Positions 45,464 through 54,587 of a stretch of 64,000 nt of DNA are shown one piece after another. The DNA lies in assembly GCA_035998445.1 (NCBI GenBank), contig DASYHQ010000041.1, forward strand, positions 62,001-126,000, in the 5' to 3' direction. Below the pieces are notes generated by a model. That model searched no databases. It saw only the letters and a program-made list of their open reading frames with translations, and was not told the origin of the DNA. Made by a program: the position numbers and the translations under genes. The DNA comes from Tepidisphaeraceae bacterium (lineage in GTDB: Bacteria > Planctomycetota > Phycisphaerae > Tepidisphaerales > Tepidisphaeraceae). Each line of letters starts with the position of its first letter. Position 1 is the stretch's first letter.

Positions 45464-45731
45464 GGCCCCCTCTCCCGCGTACTCGCGGGGGAGGGCTGGG
45501 GTGGCGGCTGCGAGCAGGGGGCACCTTACCGTAGCGTCTGGGTGCCACGGTTTGGTACTCCAAGCCGTGCCGTCGGGGAGACGCAGCCGACACCGCTTGG
45601 AGCACCAAACCGTGGCACCCAGAGGACAAGCCGCTACAGGAATAGGTCCGCCGCTCTAAATTCCAATCGCGACGCCAAGATGCTCCGCCCCCTCCCTAAC
45701 CCTCCCCCGGAGTACCGGGAGAGGGGACCGG
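45464..45731. repeat. Family A element (copy A8) with a nested palindrome
   Basis: Outer arms GGCCCCCTCTCCCGCGTACT ... GAGTACCGGGAGAGGGGACC enclose a second inverted repeat at 45538-45622. The 419-base gap 45333-45751 contains nothing else recognisable. Confidence 0.82.
45538..45622. repeat. 28-bp inverted repeat nested inside A8
   Basis: CTGGGTGCCACGGTTTGGTA ... CACCAAACCGTGGCACCCAG with one or two mismatches. Unrelated to families A-C. Confidence 0.82.
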
Positions 45732-45751
45732 AACGGGCGACTCACCCGGTA

Positions 45752-46693
45752 TCACCACTCATCGCTCGGCCTGCGCAGCACGAGCGCAGCCAGGCTGCGC
45801 CAGGCGCCCAGGTTCACTAGGCGGGCGCGGACGGCCCGCACGCCGGTGCTGATCGAGCGGCTTTTTTCGCCGGCGCGGTGCTCGCGCCAGCTGGCGGCGA
45901 TCAGCATGCGCTGGATCTCCGACGCCGCCTTGCTCGGGGGTGATACCAGATCCTCGGGCGGCAGGGGTGGGCAGTTGCGCTGCACGTCATCGCCACCCGC
46001 AAGGCGCTGTTGCTGAAAGTGCCGCGCGGTGCGCTCGTAGAAGACGCGGGCGGCGTCGGATTGCTGGCTGGTGATCGAGGCGCTGTGCAGGCGGTAGACG
46101 TAGCACTGGCGCGGGTCGTACCACACGCGCGCGTGTTCGCCGAGCCGCAGTTGCAAATCGATGTCCTCGGCCGTTACGAAGTACGGGCGGAACCCGCCGA
46201 TTTCCCGGTAGATGCTGGCGCGCACGAGGTACGTGCCCAGGTGCGTGCGGTTGCGCCCGGCGCGCAGCTCACCGGTGATCTCTTCAGCCGCGCCGCCGCA
46301 CTCGAGGTCGACGACGCGCTGCCCTTTGCCGGTGATCGTCGAGTAACACCCGCAGATGGCGGCGTACTCGGGGTGGTCGCTCAGGAAGGTCGATTGCCAG
46401 GAGAGGCGGTCGTCGGTGTACAAATCGTCGGCATCGCAGCGGGCGATGAACTCACCGGTCGCGATCTCCAAGCCCCGGTTCAGCGCGACCGACACGCCGC
46501 CGCACGGACCGGCGATCATGCGCACGCGCGGGTCGCCAAGCTGGCGCACGATGTCGGCCGACCCATCGGTCGAACCGTCGTCGATCACGACCACTTCCAG
46601 ATCGACGTTCTTCTGTGACAGGACCGACGCAAGCGCCGCGCGGACGTATCGCTGCGCATCGCGCATTGGCATGAGGACGCTGACTCGCTTCAT
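45752..46693 (-). CDS. Family 2 glycosyltransferase
   Basis: A 313-residue GT-A-fold glycosyltransferase: MKRVSVLMPMRDAQRYVRAA, VVIDDGSTDGSADI (nucleotide-sugar Asp), ARCDADDLYTDDRL (metal-binding DxD) and TAEDIDLQLRLGEH (ED catalytic base region). Cytoplasmic, no membrane segment. The C-terminal 60 residues are basic and may contact the membrane. It probably adds a sugar in polysaccharide or lipid-linked glycan synthesis. No other glycan gene is adjacent, so the product is unknown. Confidence 0.92.
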   Translation of the reverse strand: MKRVSVLMPMRDAQRYVRAALASVLSQKNVDLEVVVIDDGSTDGSADIVRQLGDPRVRMIAGPCGGVSVALNRGLEIATGEFIARCDADDLYTDDRLSWQSTFLSDHPEYAAICGCYSTITGKGQRVVDLECGGAAEEITGELRAGRNRTHLGTYLVRASIYREIGGFRPYFVTAEDIDLQLRLGEHARVWYDPRQCYVYRLHSASITSQQSDAARVFYERTARHFQQQRLAGGDDVQRNCPPLPPEDLVSPPSKAASEIQRMLIAASWREHRAGEKSRSISTGVRAVRARLVNLGAWRSLAALVLRRPSDEW

Positions 46694-46871
46694 GAGGTGT
46701 GCCCGACGAATCAAAGGTGAGCGGAGCGTGGAACTTCACTCGGCCGGCCGGTTCCCGGGGCTTGGGCAGAGGGTGCTTTAGTCTACCATCAAGCTGAGCG
46801 GCGTGTACATATTGGATGCAGCGACGTCAGGAATCGGACCAGCGCGCCCGCGCCGAACATTGCGAATGCCG

Positions 46872-47462
46872 TTAGATCGCCTTGCGGCCAGACGAAACTG
46901 GCGCGGCTTTGCCGTTCGAACCCCCCGTGCGGGATTCGGTGACCGTCGCGATGCGGTCGCTGATGCGGTACAGCAGGCCCGTGAGCAGTTGTTGTTCCTG
47001 TTGGCTCAGGCCGGACATCATCGAAGCGATGCGCTCGTAGTAACCGGGCATCGCACCATCGAGGAAGGTCTGCCCCTTGGTCGTCAACGAGACGGTCGCC
47101 TTGCGGCGGTCGTGGCGGTCGAGCGAGCGCTTGATCAGTCGATCGCGCTCCAGCCGGTCCAGCAGGCCGGTCATTGTGGCGCGGGTGACCCCGGCGCGGT
47201 CGGCCAGCACCGACGGGCTCAATGGTGTCTTGGGGTCGCGGTTTAAGATGGTCAGAACGGACATGCGGCCGGCGGTCATCTTGATTTGCGCCAGGTACGT
47301 GTCAAACGCCAACAGGCCGTCCGTGCTGACGCGGAACAGCATCAGCGCCGCTTCGACGGCGGAGGGTTCAATCTGCGGGTACCGCGCGGCCCGCAGGCGT
47401 AGTTCTTCGTATCGAGGCAGGTCGCGCAATGGAAAGATCGATCCGTTCTCTGGCGTGCTCAT
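46872..47462 (-). CDS. MarR-family transcriptional regulator
   Basis: A 196-residue winged-helix protein. TAGRMSVLTILNRDPKTPLS, then PSVLADRAGVTRATMTGLLD (recognition helix) and LERDRLIKRSLDRHDRRKAT (wing, conserved D-RR) are MarR hallmarks. A 45-residue N-terminal extension is present. The start MSTPENG at 47462 has GGTGGGG upstream. The promoter region carries a CTATTGTATAG palindrome. Ligand and targets are unknown; the 2-hydroxyacid dehydrogenase gene upstream on the same strand is a possible target. Confidence 0.9.
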   Translation of the reverse strand: MSTPENGSIFPLRDLPRYEELRLRAARYPQIEPSAVEAALMLFRVSTDGLLAFDTYLAQIKMTAGRMSVLTILNRDPKTPLSPSVLADRAGVTRATMTGLLDRLERDRLIKRSLDRHDRRKATVSLTTKGQTFLDGAMPGYYERIASMMSGLSQQEQQLLTGLLYRISDRIATVTESRTGGSNGKAAPVSSGRKAI

Positions 47463-47549
47463 CTCGTCCCCACCCGTGGTTCGTAAGGTCGCCGTCAGGA
47501 ATCTAGGGGTATTCCCCTCAACAAGATTTAATATAGAGAAATGCACGCC

Positions 47550-47560
47550 CTATACAATAG
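47550..47560. promoter_or_regulatory. Candidate MarR operator
   Basis: CTATACAATAG (reverse CTATTGTATAG, a perfect inverted repeat with 3-base centre), 88 bases before the MarR gene start and in AT-rich DNA. Confidence 0.35.
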
Positions 47561-47577
47561 CTTTCAATCCCCCACAT

Positions 47578-48525
47578 TTAGGGGGCGGGAAAGCGTGGCT
47601 TTTCCCCGCTTATGACCGCCAATACGTCGCGGACGACCCAGCTCATGTTCTCGATCGCTGTGTAGGTGCGGGCGGCTAAGTGGGGCGTCAGGAGGACGTT
47701 ATCGAGGCCCAGTAGGGGGAAGCCGGCCTCGGGTGGCTCAGGATGGAAGACATCGATCGCAGCGCCCGCGAGCCGATTGCCGCGAATGGCATCGGCCAGA
47801 GCAGCGGCGTCTAGGACCTCGCCTCGACTGGTGTTGATGACGATGGCATCCGCCTTCATCATCGCCAGCTGAGCTTGCCCGACGAGGTTGTGGTTGCCCG
47901 GCAGCATCGTCACATGGATGGAGAGGATGTCGGCTTGGCGGTAGAGCGTCTCCTTGTCGACGGCGATCGCGGGGAAGTTTAAGCCGCTGATGTCCAGCAG
48001 ATCGTTGTAGATCACCCGCATGCCGAACCCGTTGGCGGCGATCTGCCCCAGCCGGCGGCCAACCCGGCCCATCCCCAGAATACCCATCGTCAGCTCGTTC
48101 AACTGGCGCCCCCGCACCGTGTCGCGGACCCGCTTGAATTCCTTGGGCGAGTAGACGGCATCCTTGAAAAACGCCCATGGCCGCAGCAACTGCAACAGGT
48201 ACCCAAAGACGAAATCACCCACCGCAAGCGTGTTCGCATCGGGCGTATAAACGACCTCGACGCCGTGGCGGCGGCAGGCGGCGACGTCGATGTTCTCGAT
48301 GCCCACGCCACCTCGTCCCACCACGCGCAACCGCGGCGCCTTGGCCAGCATCGCCTCGTTCACCTTCGTGTACGTGCGGACGACCATTCCGTCGGCGCGG
48401 GCCAGTTGGGCGTCGAACGCCGGGTCGTTGTAAGCGACCTCAACCACCTCCGCGTGCTCGCGAAGCCAATCCAACGGTGTGCGGTCGGAACCTTCGGTGA
48501 CGAGGATGACGGGGCGTGGGTTCAT
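47578..48525 (-). CDS. D-2-hydroxyacid dehydrogenase (SerA-like)
   Basis: A 315-residue NAD-dependent dehydrogenase. Rossmann GILGMGRVGRRLGQ; catalytic Arg in NTSRGEVLDAAAL, Glu in FHPEPPEAGFP and His in LLTPHLAART. The length fits phosphoglycerate dehydrogenase without the ACT regulatory domain, or a glyoxylate/hydroxypyruvate reductase. The substrate cannot be decided. It lies between the small membrane-protein gene and the MarR regulator gene. Confidence 0.92.
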   Translation of the reverse strand: MNPRPVILVTEGSDRTPLDWLREHAEVVEVAYNDPAFDAQLARADGMVVRTYTKVNEAMLAKAPRLRVVGRGGVGIENIDVAACRRHGVEVVYTPDANTLAVGDFVFGYLLQLLRPWAFFKDAVYSPKEFKRVRDTVRGRQLNELTMGILGMGRVGRRLGQIAANGFGMRVIYNDLLDISGLNFPAIAVDKETLYRQADILSIHVTMLPGNHNLVGQAQLAMMKADAIVINTSRGEVLDAAALADAIRGNRLAGAAIDVFHPEPPEAGFPLLGLDNVLLTPHLAARTYTAIENMSWVVRDVLAVISGEKPRFPAP

Positions 48526-48553
48526 CGGCTGAAACTGAAAAAGGTGAGAAAAC

Positions 48554-48991
48554 TTATTCGGTGGGGCCCGAACTCTCCGGCGGGGCGAACCGGCCCTTGA
48601 GCGTCATGCGAAACATGCGGTCGTTCTGTAGGTTCACGAGTTTGTCCAGCGCGTGTTCCTCGGACCGCGACGCTTTGACCTGATACACGCCGGGCTCCAG
48701 GAAGAAGCGGGCGGTGTAGCCGTTGTCGGCGTCGATCTCCTCTTTCACCATACCCACCTCGGTGCCGTCCGGGCGCACGCGCGCCACCTGCACGAGCACC
48801 CCCGCGGCCGCTGCATCGGCTTCAACCACGATCATGCTCGATGGCTCGGTCCAGTACAGCCATTGCACGTAGATCAGCGTCACCATCAGGAACGCGACCA
48901 CGACCACGAACGTCACGATCGACGCGATCATGAACGACCGCGCACGGGACTCCGGCGACGGGTGGGACGCAGTTGGGCTGGGTTCAGTCAC
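48554..48991 (-). CDS. Small membrane-anchored protein of unknown function
   Basis: A 145-residue protein I do not recognise. One membrane helix (residues about 20-45, MIASIVTFVVVVAFLMVTLI) follows a Ser/Pro-rich cytoplasmic N-terminus. The remaining 95 residues, outside the membrane, look like a single beta-sandwich (ARVRPDGTEVGMVKEEIDAD, FFLEPGVYQVKAS). It is 28 bases upstream of the dehydrogenase gene, in the same direction, so probably co-transcribed. Confidence 0.82.
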   Translation of the reverse strand: MTEPSPTASHPSPESRARSFMIASIVTFVVVVAFLMVTLIYVQWLYWTEPSSMIVVEADAAAAGVLVQVARVRPDGTEVGMVKEEIDADNGYTARFFLEPGVYQVKASRSEEHALDKLVNLQNDRMFRMTLKGRFAPPESSGPTE

Positions 48992-49072
48992 GTTGGTTGA
49001 GATTCCTGCAAAGCCCGCGCGATCAGCAAGTACTTATTTTGTCGGTCCAGTGGACGGATTGCAATGAACCTC

Positions 49073-49158
49073 CTTTTCGCCGCCGGAACGCAGCTCCGCG
49101 CTTTTTCCGGTACCCGATAAGCAAAAAACGCGGAACCGCGTTCCGGCGGCGAAGAAGG
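49073..49158. repeat. Inverted repeat ahead of the poly-C gene
   Basis: CGCCGCCGGAACGCAGCTCC ... GGAACCGCGTTCCGGCGGCG with a core containing CTTTTTCCGGTACCC. The gap 48992-49258 holds only this element. Confidence 0.8.
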
Positions 49159-49258
49159 TGTAGAGCGAAACCAGTTCCGGAACCGCGGTGTGAACCTGCC
49201 AGGTATGGCCCAATGGAACGCTACTTGCAACGGATTAGCTCGTTTAACCTGAGGAGCA

Positions 49259-49788
49259 ATGTACATGGCACAAAACACCCCCCCAATACCCCCGGCCGCG
49301 ACCAAGGCAAGGTCGGCAGCGACCCTGACGCGGCCAAGAAGGTCGGTGGCAAGCTGGATTTCGGCAACGCGGTGCACCGCGACGTGGTACGCGAAAATGA
49401 AGATGACCCGATCGATCGCCCCGCGGGCAGTGCTCCGGGTGCCGGCATGGACCCCGGCCGGCGAACCGTGGGCGTGGGCTCATCGGGCGCTGGTGGTGAC
49501 GGCTCGAGCAGTGGTGGCGATATCGATACCGACTTCGTCGGCGTCGCCGGTGGGGCGGGTCTGGCCCAGTCACCCACCGACCACGTCACAAAGGGCCCCG
49601 CCTCCACCGACGGCACCAGCGACGAATTCGCCGGTGGCGAGCACGCCAAGGGCGACAACGCGCTGCCCCGCGGACAGATTGGCGGAGACCCGATGAAGGT
49701 CCGCGGCTCCACCAATTCACCGCCCGACGCTTACACCGGGCGTGCGGGGGCGGATGAGAACACGTACGACGAGCAGGATACGAAGTAG
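49259..49788 (+). CDS. Low-complexity Gly/Asp-rich protein, probable frameshift at a poly-C tract
   Basis: The coding frame reads GRDQGKVGSDPDAAKKVGGK ... GAGADENTYDEQDTK. It is a hydrophilic, Gly/Asp/Ser-rich, probably disordered protein of about 175 residues with no known domain. The only start with a good ribosome-binding site (GAGGAGCA-ATG at 49259) is one base out of this frame. The two join if the run of seven Cs at 49278-49284 had eight, giving MYMAQNTPPNTPGRDQG. Either the tract is phase-variable, the sequence lost a C, or the real start is the ATG at 49213 in frame. Function unknown. Confidence 0.6.
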
Positions 49789-49907
49789 CTGTCGTGGTCG
49801 TTGCCGTCCCGCAGGCATTGAAAAATTATCGGACCCGCGCGATTACGGTCGATGACCGTAGCGTGCGGGTCCGCCTTCGTTTGAGGGCTCCGCGCATCAG
49901 GAGCCTT

Positions 49908-50765
49908 ATGACGACGATCACCGAAACGCCTGCCGCCGCCGCCGCTGACAGCGAACAACTCGTCTCCGCGTGGGACGAGGTTGCCCAAGAACTGACCGCA
50001 ATTCCGTTGTTGCTGGAGCGCGCGCGTTACGCCGCCACGATCCGCCCGATCCTGCACCTGCCCAAGGCCGCCGAGATTCTGGAGGCCGGCTGCGGCGCGG
50101 GGCGCATCCTGCGCACGCTGGACCGCATGGGATACGGGAACCTGACCGGCCTTGAGATCAGCCAGGCCCGGTTGAACTACATTGCCCAGGCCGGCCCGCG
50201 CAACGCGAAGCTCGTCTGCAGCAGCGAGGTGCCGTTCGCAGCGAACACGTTCGACGCCGTCCTGACCGCTGCCGCGATCGAGCACGTGACCGACCCGAGG
50301 CAGTGGCTGAAGGAACTGGCGCGCGTCACCCGCCCGGGGGGCGTGATCTCGATCACGACCGACACCTACATGTGGAAGTGGCTGCAGTCGTTGGGCCTTT
50401 ACCAGACGGTTCAACCGCTTGACGGCGCGATCTGGCCGTACAAGCTGGCCTTCTGGGGCCGCCAGGCGGGCCTGCGCTTGCGCGCGTGCGGCGGATTCGT
50501 GAACGTCGACCGACAGCGCTGGTACTTCCTGCGGCAGATGAAGCGCCTCGTCTCCGCCCGTCGCTGGTACCGCAAGTGGAAGGGGGGCTATGCCCGCGTC
50601 GACCCGTGGGGCCATGTGCCCGCGGTCGACGAAGCCTCGATCGTGGATGCGACCCACGACTTCCCCATGAGCGCCGACGTCGACCTTCAGGCCTGCGTCT
50701 GGGCTTATGAATGCTACTACTGGTTCGAAAAGCCCGCGATGGGCGCGATGCGCCTGGCGGCGTAG
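49908..50765 (+). CDS. SAM-dependent class I methyltransferase
   Basis: A 285-residue methyltransferase. Motif I ILEAGCGAGRILRTLD, GLEISQARLNYI, motif II/III region TAAAIEHVTDPRQWLKELAR and VTRPGGVISI are UbiE/Methyltransf_11 features. The C-terminal half (KRLVSARRWYRKWKGGYARV) is basic and may bind lipid or nucleic acid. The ATG at 49908 is preceded by CAGGAG; the frame is open from 49794. Acceptor unknown. Confidence 0.88.
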   Translation: MTTITETPAAAAADSEQLVSAWDEVAQELTAIPLLLERARYAATIRPILHLPKAAEILEAGCGAGRILRTLDRMGYGNLTGLEISQARLNYIAQAGPRNAKLVCSSEVPFAANTFDAVLTAAAIEHVTDPRQWLKELARVTRPGGVISITTDTYMWKWLQSLGLYQTVQPLDGAIWPYKLAFWGRQAGLRLRACGGFVNVDRQRWYFLRQMKRLVSARRWYRKWKGGYARVDPWGHVPAVDEASIVDATHDFPMSADVDLQACVWAYECYYWFEKPAMGAMRLAA

Positions 50766-50776
50766 GGGGGAGTTGG

Positions 50777-51052
50777 AAATCCCAAGCCCCAATGCCAAGC
50801 AAATGACCAAGTCCCAAGTTCCAAAGCCGAAGCGCCGCGGCTTGCCGCGTACTATCATCCGAAGCGGAGTGGTAACGACTCGAGCGATCTCGTTAGACGG
50901 GCACGCGTCAGCCACTGGGAGATCCCTCAGGTCGGCAAGCTTCCCATCGGGATGACATTTGACGCGGGCGGACATTCCTACCATCCCTGGTAATCCTCGC
51001 ATCTTTGGGATTTAACGTTTGGGATTTTGTTTGGCATTGGGGCTTGGGATTT
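50777..51052. repeat. 22-bp perfect inverted repeat enclosing a family C fragment
   Basis: Left arm 50777-50798 (AAATCCCAAGCCCCAATGCC+AA) and right arm 51031-51052 are exact reverse complements. Between them lies the half element C3 (50919-50956). The 387-base gap before purD holds no gene. Confidence 0.82.
50919..50956. repeat. Palindromic element family C, half copy 3
   Basis: GAGATCCCTCAGGTCGGCAA followed by GCTTCCCATCGGGATGACA; matches the right half of C1 and C2. Confidence 0.75.
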
Positions 51053-51152
51053 CTTATTTGAAGTTCGGCATTCGTCCAAACGCGTTCCCATCCTTCCCCC
51101 CCGCGTCTTCCGCCGGTATCCTGCGCCGCGCAATTTCGCGAGAGGGTGCTGA

Positions 51153-52421
51153 ATGAAGGTGTTGCTCGTTGGTAACGGTGGCCGGGAACATGCGATCGCG
51201 TGGAAACTCGCCGATTCACCGCACGTGACGGCGTTGTACGCGGCCCCGGGCAACCCGGGCACTGCGCAGGTCGCCGACAACGTCGATCTGGCCGTCACCG
51301 ACTCTGCGGGCATCCGCAAGTTTGTGAAGAACACGGGGATCGACCTCGTCATCATCGGCCCCGAAGATCCACTGGCCGGCGGGCTGACCGACCTGCTGGT
51401 GGCTGACGGCGTGAAGGTGTTCGGCCCGACGAAGGACGGCGCCCGCATCGAGGCCGACAAGTGGTTTGCCAAGGAGCTGATGCGCCAGCAGTCGATCCCG
51501 ACCGCTGAAGCGCGCAGCTTCACGAACCCCGACGCCGCGGTGGAATACGTGACCGTGCGCGACTCGCCGGTCGTCATCAAGGCGGCAGGACTGGCCAAGG
51601 GCAAAGGTGTCACGGTCTGCTACCGCACCGCCGACGCAATCGACGCGATCGACCAGATCATGCGCAAGAAGGTGCACGGCGACGCCGGCAGCCGCGTGGT
51701 GATTGAAGAAATGCTGCAGGGGCCGGAGGTGTCGATCCTGGCCCTCGTCGACAAGCGCAACATTTACGTGCTGGAGACCAGCCAGGACCACAAGCCCGTG
51801 GACGATGGGGACACCGGTCCAATGACCGGCGGCATGGGCGCCTATTCCCCGACGCCAGTCATCACGCCCGCAATGCTCGCGCAGATCGAGCGCGACGTGC
51901 TGGTGCCCGCGGTCGACGGCCTCGTGCGCGACGGCATCGAGTACAAGGGCGTCCTCTACGCCGGCCTGATGCTGACCGCCGCCGGCCCGAAGGTGCTGGA
52001 ATTCAACTGCCGCTTCGGCGATCCGGAAACGCAGCCGTTGATGATGCGCCTGAAGTCCGACGCCTTCGAAGTGATGATGGCCGTCGCCGAGGGGCGTTTG
52101 GACGAGATCACGCTGGAATGGGACCCGCGCCCTGCGATGGCGGTCGTCGCCACCAGCAAGGGCTACCCGGGCAAGTACCCCAGCGGCCTGCCGATCACCG
52201 GCATCGAAAAGGCCGACGCGCTGCCCGACGTAAAGGTCTTCCAGGCCGGCACGAAATCCGAAGGCGGCAAGATCGTCACTGATGGCGGCCGCGTGTTGGC
52301 CGTCACGGCGCTCGGCAACACCATCGCCGACGCGCAGAAGCGGGCCTATCAGGCGATGGAGCTGATCCATTTTGAAGGCATGCACTTCCGCCGGGACATT
52401 GGGCGGCAGGCACTGCGGTAG
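51153..52421 (+). CDS. purD: Phosphoribosylamine-glycine ligase PurD
   Basis: Second step of de novo purine synthesis: phosphoribosylamine + glycine + ATP to GAR. At 422 residues it has standard length: N-terminal MKVLLVGNGGREHAIAWKLA (dinucleotide fold), ATP-grasp region VVIKAAGLAKGKGV, EEMLQGPEVSILAL, the PurD signature RFGDPETQPLMMRL and substrate region DHKPVDDGDTGPMTGGMGAY. The ribosome-binding site GAGAGG lies ahead of the ATG. It heads a tight four-gene rightward unit (gaps of 20, 16 and 9 bases). Confidence 0.97.
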   Translation: MKVLLVGNGGREHAIAWKLADSPHVTALYAAPGNPGTAQVADNVDLAVTDSAGIRKFVKNTGIDLVIIGPEDPLAGGLTDLLVADGVKVFGPTKDGARIEADKWFAKELMRQQSIPTAEARSFTNPDAAVEYVTVRDSPVVIKAAGLAKGKGVTVCYRTADAIDAIDQIMRKKVHGDAGSRVVIEEMLQGPEVSILALVDKRNIYVLETSQDHKPVDDGDTGPMTGGMGAYSPTPVITPAMLAQIERDVLVPAVDGLVRDGIEYKGVLYAGLMLTAAGPKVLEFNCRFGDPETQPLMMRLKSDAFEVMMAVAEGRLDEITLEWDPRPAMAVVATSKGYPGKYPSGLPITGIEKADALPDVKVFQAGTKSEGGKIVTDGGRVLAVTALGNTIADAQKRAYQAMELIHFEGMHFRRDIGRQALR

Positions 52422-52441
52422 CCACGTCGAAAGGCTCGTTT

Positions 52442-52807
52442 ATGATCCTTGGCCTACGCACAGCGATCTATCCCGTCGCCGACCTGGCAGCAGCGAAGGC
52501 TTGGTACGGCCAGGTGCTGAACGCCAAGCCCTACTTCGACGAGCCGTTCTACGTGGGCTTTTCGTCGGGCGGGTTCGAGCTTGGCCTGTTGCCGAGCGAA
52601 GAGGCTGGCATCGGTGGGGTGCAAGCCTACTGGGCCGCTGTCAGCGTCGCCGACGAGTTCGCCCGTTTGGTCTCGCTGGGCGCCACGGTCCATGAGCCGC
52701 CGCGTGACGTCGGGGCCGGCATAAAGGTCGCGTCGGTCATCGACCCGTTCGGCAACCGGTTCTCGATCATCGAGAACCCGCACTTCAGCATCGAAGCCGT
52801 GCGATGA
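52442..52807 (+). CDS. VOC/glyoxalase-superfamily protein
   Basis: A 121-residue single vicinal-oxygen-chelate domain: LRTAIYPVADLAAAKAWYGQ, FELGLLP, and VIDPFGNRFSIIENP (last beta-alpha-beta unit). The classic metal ligands of glyoxalase I are only partly in place, so it could be an enzyme or a small-molecule binding/resistance protein. Co-transcribed with purD. Confidence 0.9.
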   Translation: MILGLRTAIYPVADLAAAKAWYGQVLNAKPYFDEPFYVGFSSGGFELGLLPSEEAGIGGVQAYWAAVSVADEFARLVSLGATVHEPPRDVGAGIKVASVIDPFGNRFSIIENPHFSIEAVR

Positions 52808-52823
52808 ACGGCGGGCGGATATC

Positions 52824-53633
52824 GTGCCAACCGTACAAAGCATCGACTCCTCGGATGACCCCCGCGTCCTGCCATTTCGGCTGTTGAAGGAACGCGACCT
52901 CGCGCGTGAACATGGTCTTTTTATCGCCGAGGGTGAAAACCTTCTAAAACGGTTGATCGACAGCCCGCTGACCGTCGACCGCGTTCTCCTATCCGATCGG
53001 CGGGTTGAGGAGATGGCACCGATCGTGCCGGCGGGGGTGCCGGTGTACGTCGCGACCGACGCGATGCTGCGCGACGTGATCGGCTACAAGTTCCACAGTG
53101 GCGTGATCGCCGCGGGCGTGCGGCCGGCGGTGCGGTCGATCGATGAAGTGGTGCCGCGCGATCGCGCGGTGCTCACGCTCGTCGTGCTGCCGGAAATCGC
53201 CAACGCGGAAAATCTAGGGTCCCTCTTTCGCATCGCTGCGGGGTTCGGGGCGGATGCGGTGATCCTCGGCGAACGCTCGGCGGACCCGTTCTGGCGGCAG
53301 TGCGTGCGCGTGTCGATGGGGAACGTGTTCAGGATGCCATTGGTGCGGTCGACGGACCTGCTGCGCGATTTAAACCGGCTGCGCCAGGAGTGGGGCGTGT
53401 CGGTCGTCGGCACGGTTTTGGACGAGCGCGCCGAACCACTGGCGACCTACGCACGCGACGCGAAGACGGCCATCCTGTTCGGCAACGAGGCGCAAGGGTT
53501 GGACGCCGCCACGATCGCGGCGTGCGACCGGCACGTGACGATCCCGATGAAGCTCGGCACCGATTCACTGAACGTCGCGGTCGCCGCGGGAATCGTGATG
53601 TACGAACTGACGCGGGTACGCGCTTTGCCATAA
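52824..53633 (+). CDS. SpoU-family RNA 2'-O-methyltransferase
   Basis: A 269-residue TrmH/SpoU (SPOUT-knot) methyltransferase starting at a GTG. An N-terminal substrate-binding domain (LLKERDLAREHGLFIAEGEN) resembles that of RlmB/TsnR. Motif 1 is NAENLGSLFRIAAGFGADAV (Asn-Gly-Arg), motif 2 ILFGNEAQGL and motif 3 IPMKLGTDSLNVAVAAGI, which together form the knot and SAM pocket. It methylates a ribose in rRNA or tRNA; the site is not predictable. Confidence 0.93.
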   Translation: MPTVQSIDSSDDPRVLPFRLLKERDLAREHGLFIAEGENLLKRLIDSPLTVDRVLLSDRRVEEMAPIVPAGVPVYVATDAMLRDVIGYKFHSGVIAAGVRPAVRSIDEVVPRDRAVLTLVVLPEIANAENLGSLFRIAAGFGADAVILGERSADPFWRQCVRVSMGNVFRMPLVRSTDLLRDLNRLRQEWGVSVVGTVLDERAEPLATYARDAKTAILFGNEAQGLDAATIAACDRHVTIPMKLGTDSLNVAVAAGIVMYELTRVRALP

Positions 53634-53642
53634 GATGCCTGC

Positions 53643-54260
53643 ATGGCACGCGCAACCGTATTGGCGATGTGGGCGTTCATGTTGTTCGCGATCCACGGCT
53701 GCGGCCGAAGCGATGAATCGACGATCGCAGAACAACCTGCAACGCAATCGGCCACGGAGCCCGCTTCGCCCACGACGGTGGCCCCCAGTTCGACGCTCAT
53801 CATCGACGGCAAGCCCGTCGCGTTCCCCGGTAGCAGTCTTGGCGTTACCGATACCGGCGAAGCGCTGACGCTGCTGCTCTACTCGCCCGAATTCGCCCTT
53901 CAGGATGACCCGACCGCCAACACGGTCCTGCTGAACATGACGGTGGAAGCCGACGCACCGAGCGATCTGCCCACGGCCAGCGTTCGTCTGGTCGGCACTG
54001 CGGCCGGCAATGAGAACGACACGCCCAACGGGCTCTTCCTGAACGGCAGCGCCACGCAGCTGTTGCCCCTAGATGTGCAGGTGACGTTCAGCGGCGATCC
54101 CAACGGCGTCATCGTCGCCCACCTGTCCGGCAAATTTGCCGCGATGACGAACGGCACGGCCGAGCGTACGGTGACCGTTACCGGCACCCTCGCCGCCACC
54201 GTCGACCGCGAGGGCACCAGCGACGCGGCCCCGCCGACCACGGTGCCGCTGGAACCGTAG
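53643..54260 (+). CDS. Putative lipoprotein of unknown function
   Basis: A 205-residue exported protein. MARATVLAMWAFMLFAIHGC resembles a lipoprotein signal with Cys20, although HGC is an imperfect lipobox. A Thr/Ser/Pro-rich linker (30-50) precedes a beta-rich domain (LTLLLYSPEFALQDDPTANT ... ERTVTVTGTLAATVDREG). It starts nine bases after the methyltransferase gene, so it is the end of the purD transcript. No family recognised. Confidence 0.82.
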   Translation: MARATVLAMWAFMLFAIHGCGRSDESTIAEQPATQSATEPASPTTVAPSSTLIIDGKPVAFPGSSLGVTDTGEALTLLLYSPEFALQDDPTANTVLLNMTVEADAPSDLPTASVRLVGTAAGNENDTPNGLFLNGSATQLLPLDVQVTFSGDPNGVIVAHLSGKFAAMTNGTAERTVTVTGTLAATVDREGTSDAAPPTTVPLEP

Positions 54261-54267
54261 AATATTG

Positions 54268-54560
54268 AACCGCCGAGACGCGGAGGACTTCGGAGTACCT
54301 CAGAGGGTGTTATTAAGTCTGGCCCCTCTCCCATGTACTCATGGGGGAGGCTGGGAGGGGGTGATCTCGAACGACGACAAGTGTCAGCCGTTCGAAATCG
54401 CCCCCTCCCAGCCTCCCCCGGCGTACCGGGAGAGGGGCCGGAGCGAGTCCGTCCGGCTCAATGAACACCCTCTCAGGATGACGGCGTGCGTCGGTTGAGG
54501 CGTAGTGCAAACCCGCGTCTCCTCTCCCTCCGTCTCCGCGTCCTCCGCGTCTCCGCGGTT
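54268..54560. repeat. Three-layer concentric palindrome before fumC
   Basis: Outer arms 54268-54288 and 54540-54560 (AACCGCCGAGACGCGGAGGA+C, one mismatch), middle arms 54298-54311 and 54464-54477 (CCTCAGAGGGTGTT, one mismatch), and the inner family A copy A9 at 54321-54441. The gap 54261-54587 contains only these. The outer arm ends 27 bases before the fumC start. Confidence 0.8.
54321..54441. repeat. Family A palindromic element, copy A9
   Basis: GGCCCCTCTCCCATGTACTC ... GCGTACCGGGAGAGGGGCCG with core ATCTCGAACGACGACAAG. Confidence 0.85.
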
Positions 54561-54587
54561 AATCCTTCGTCATTCACCGGAGCACCC

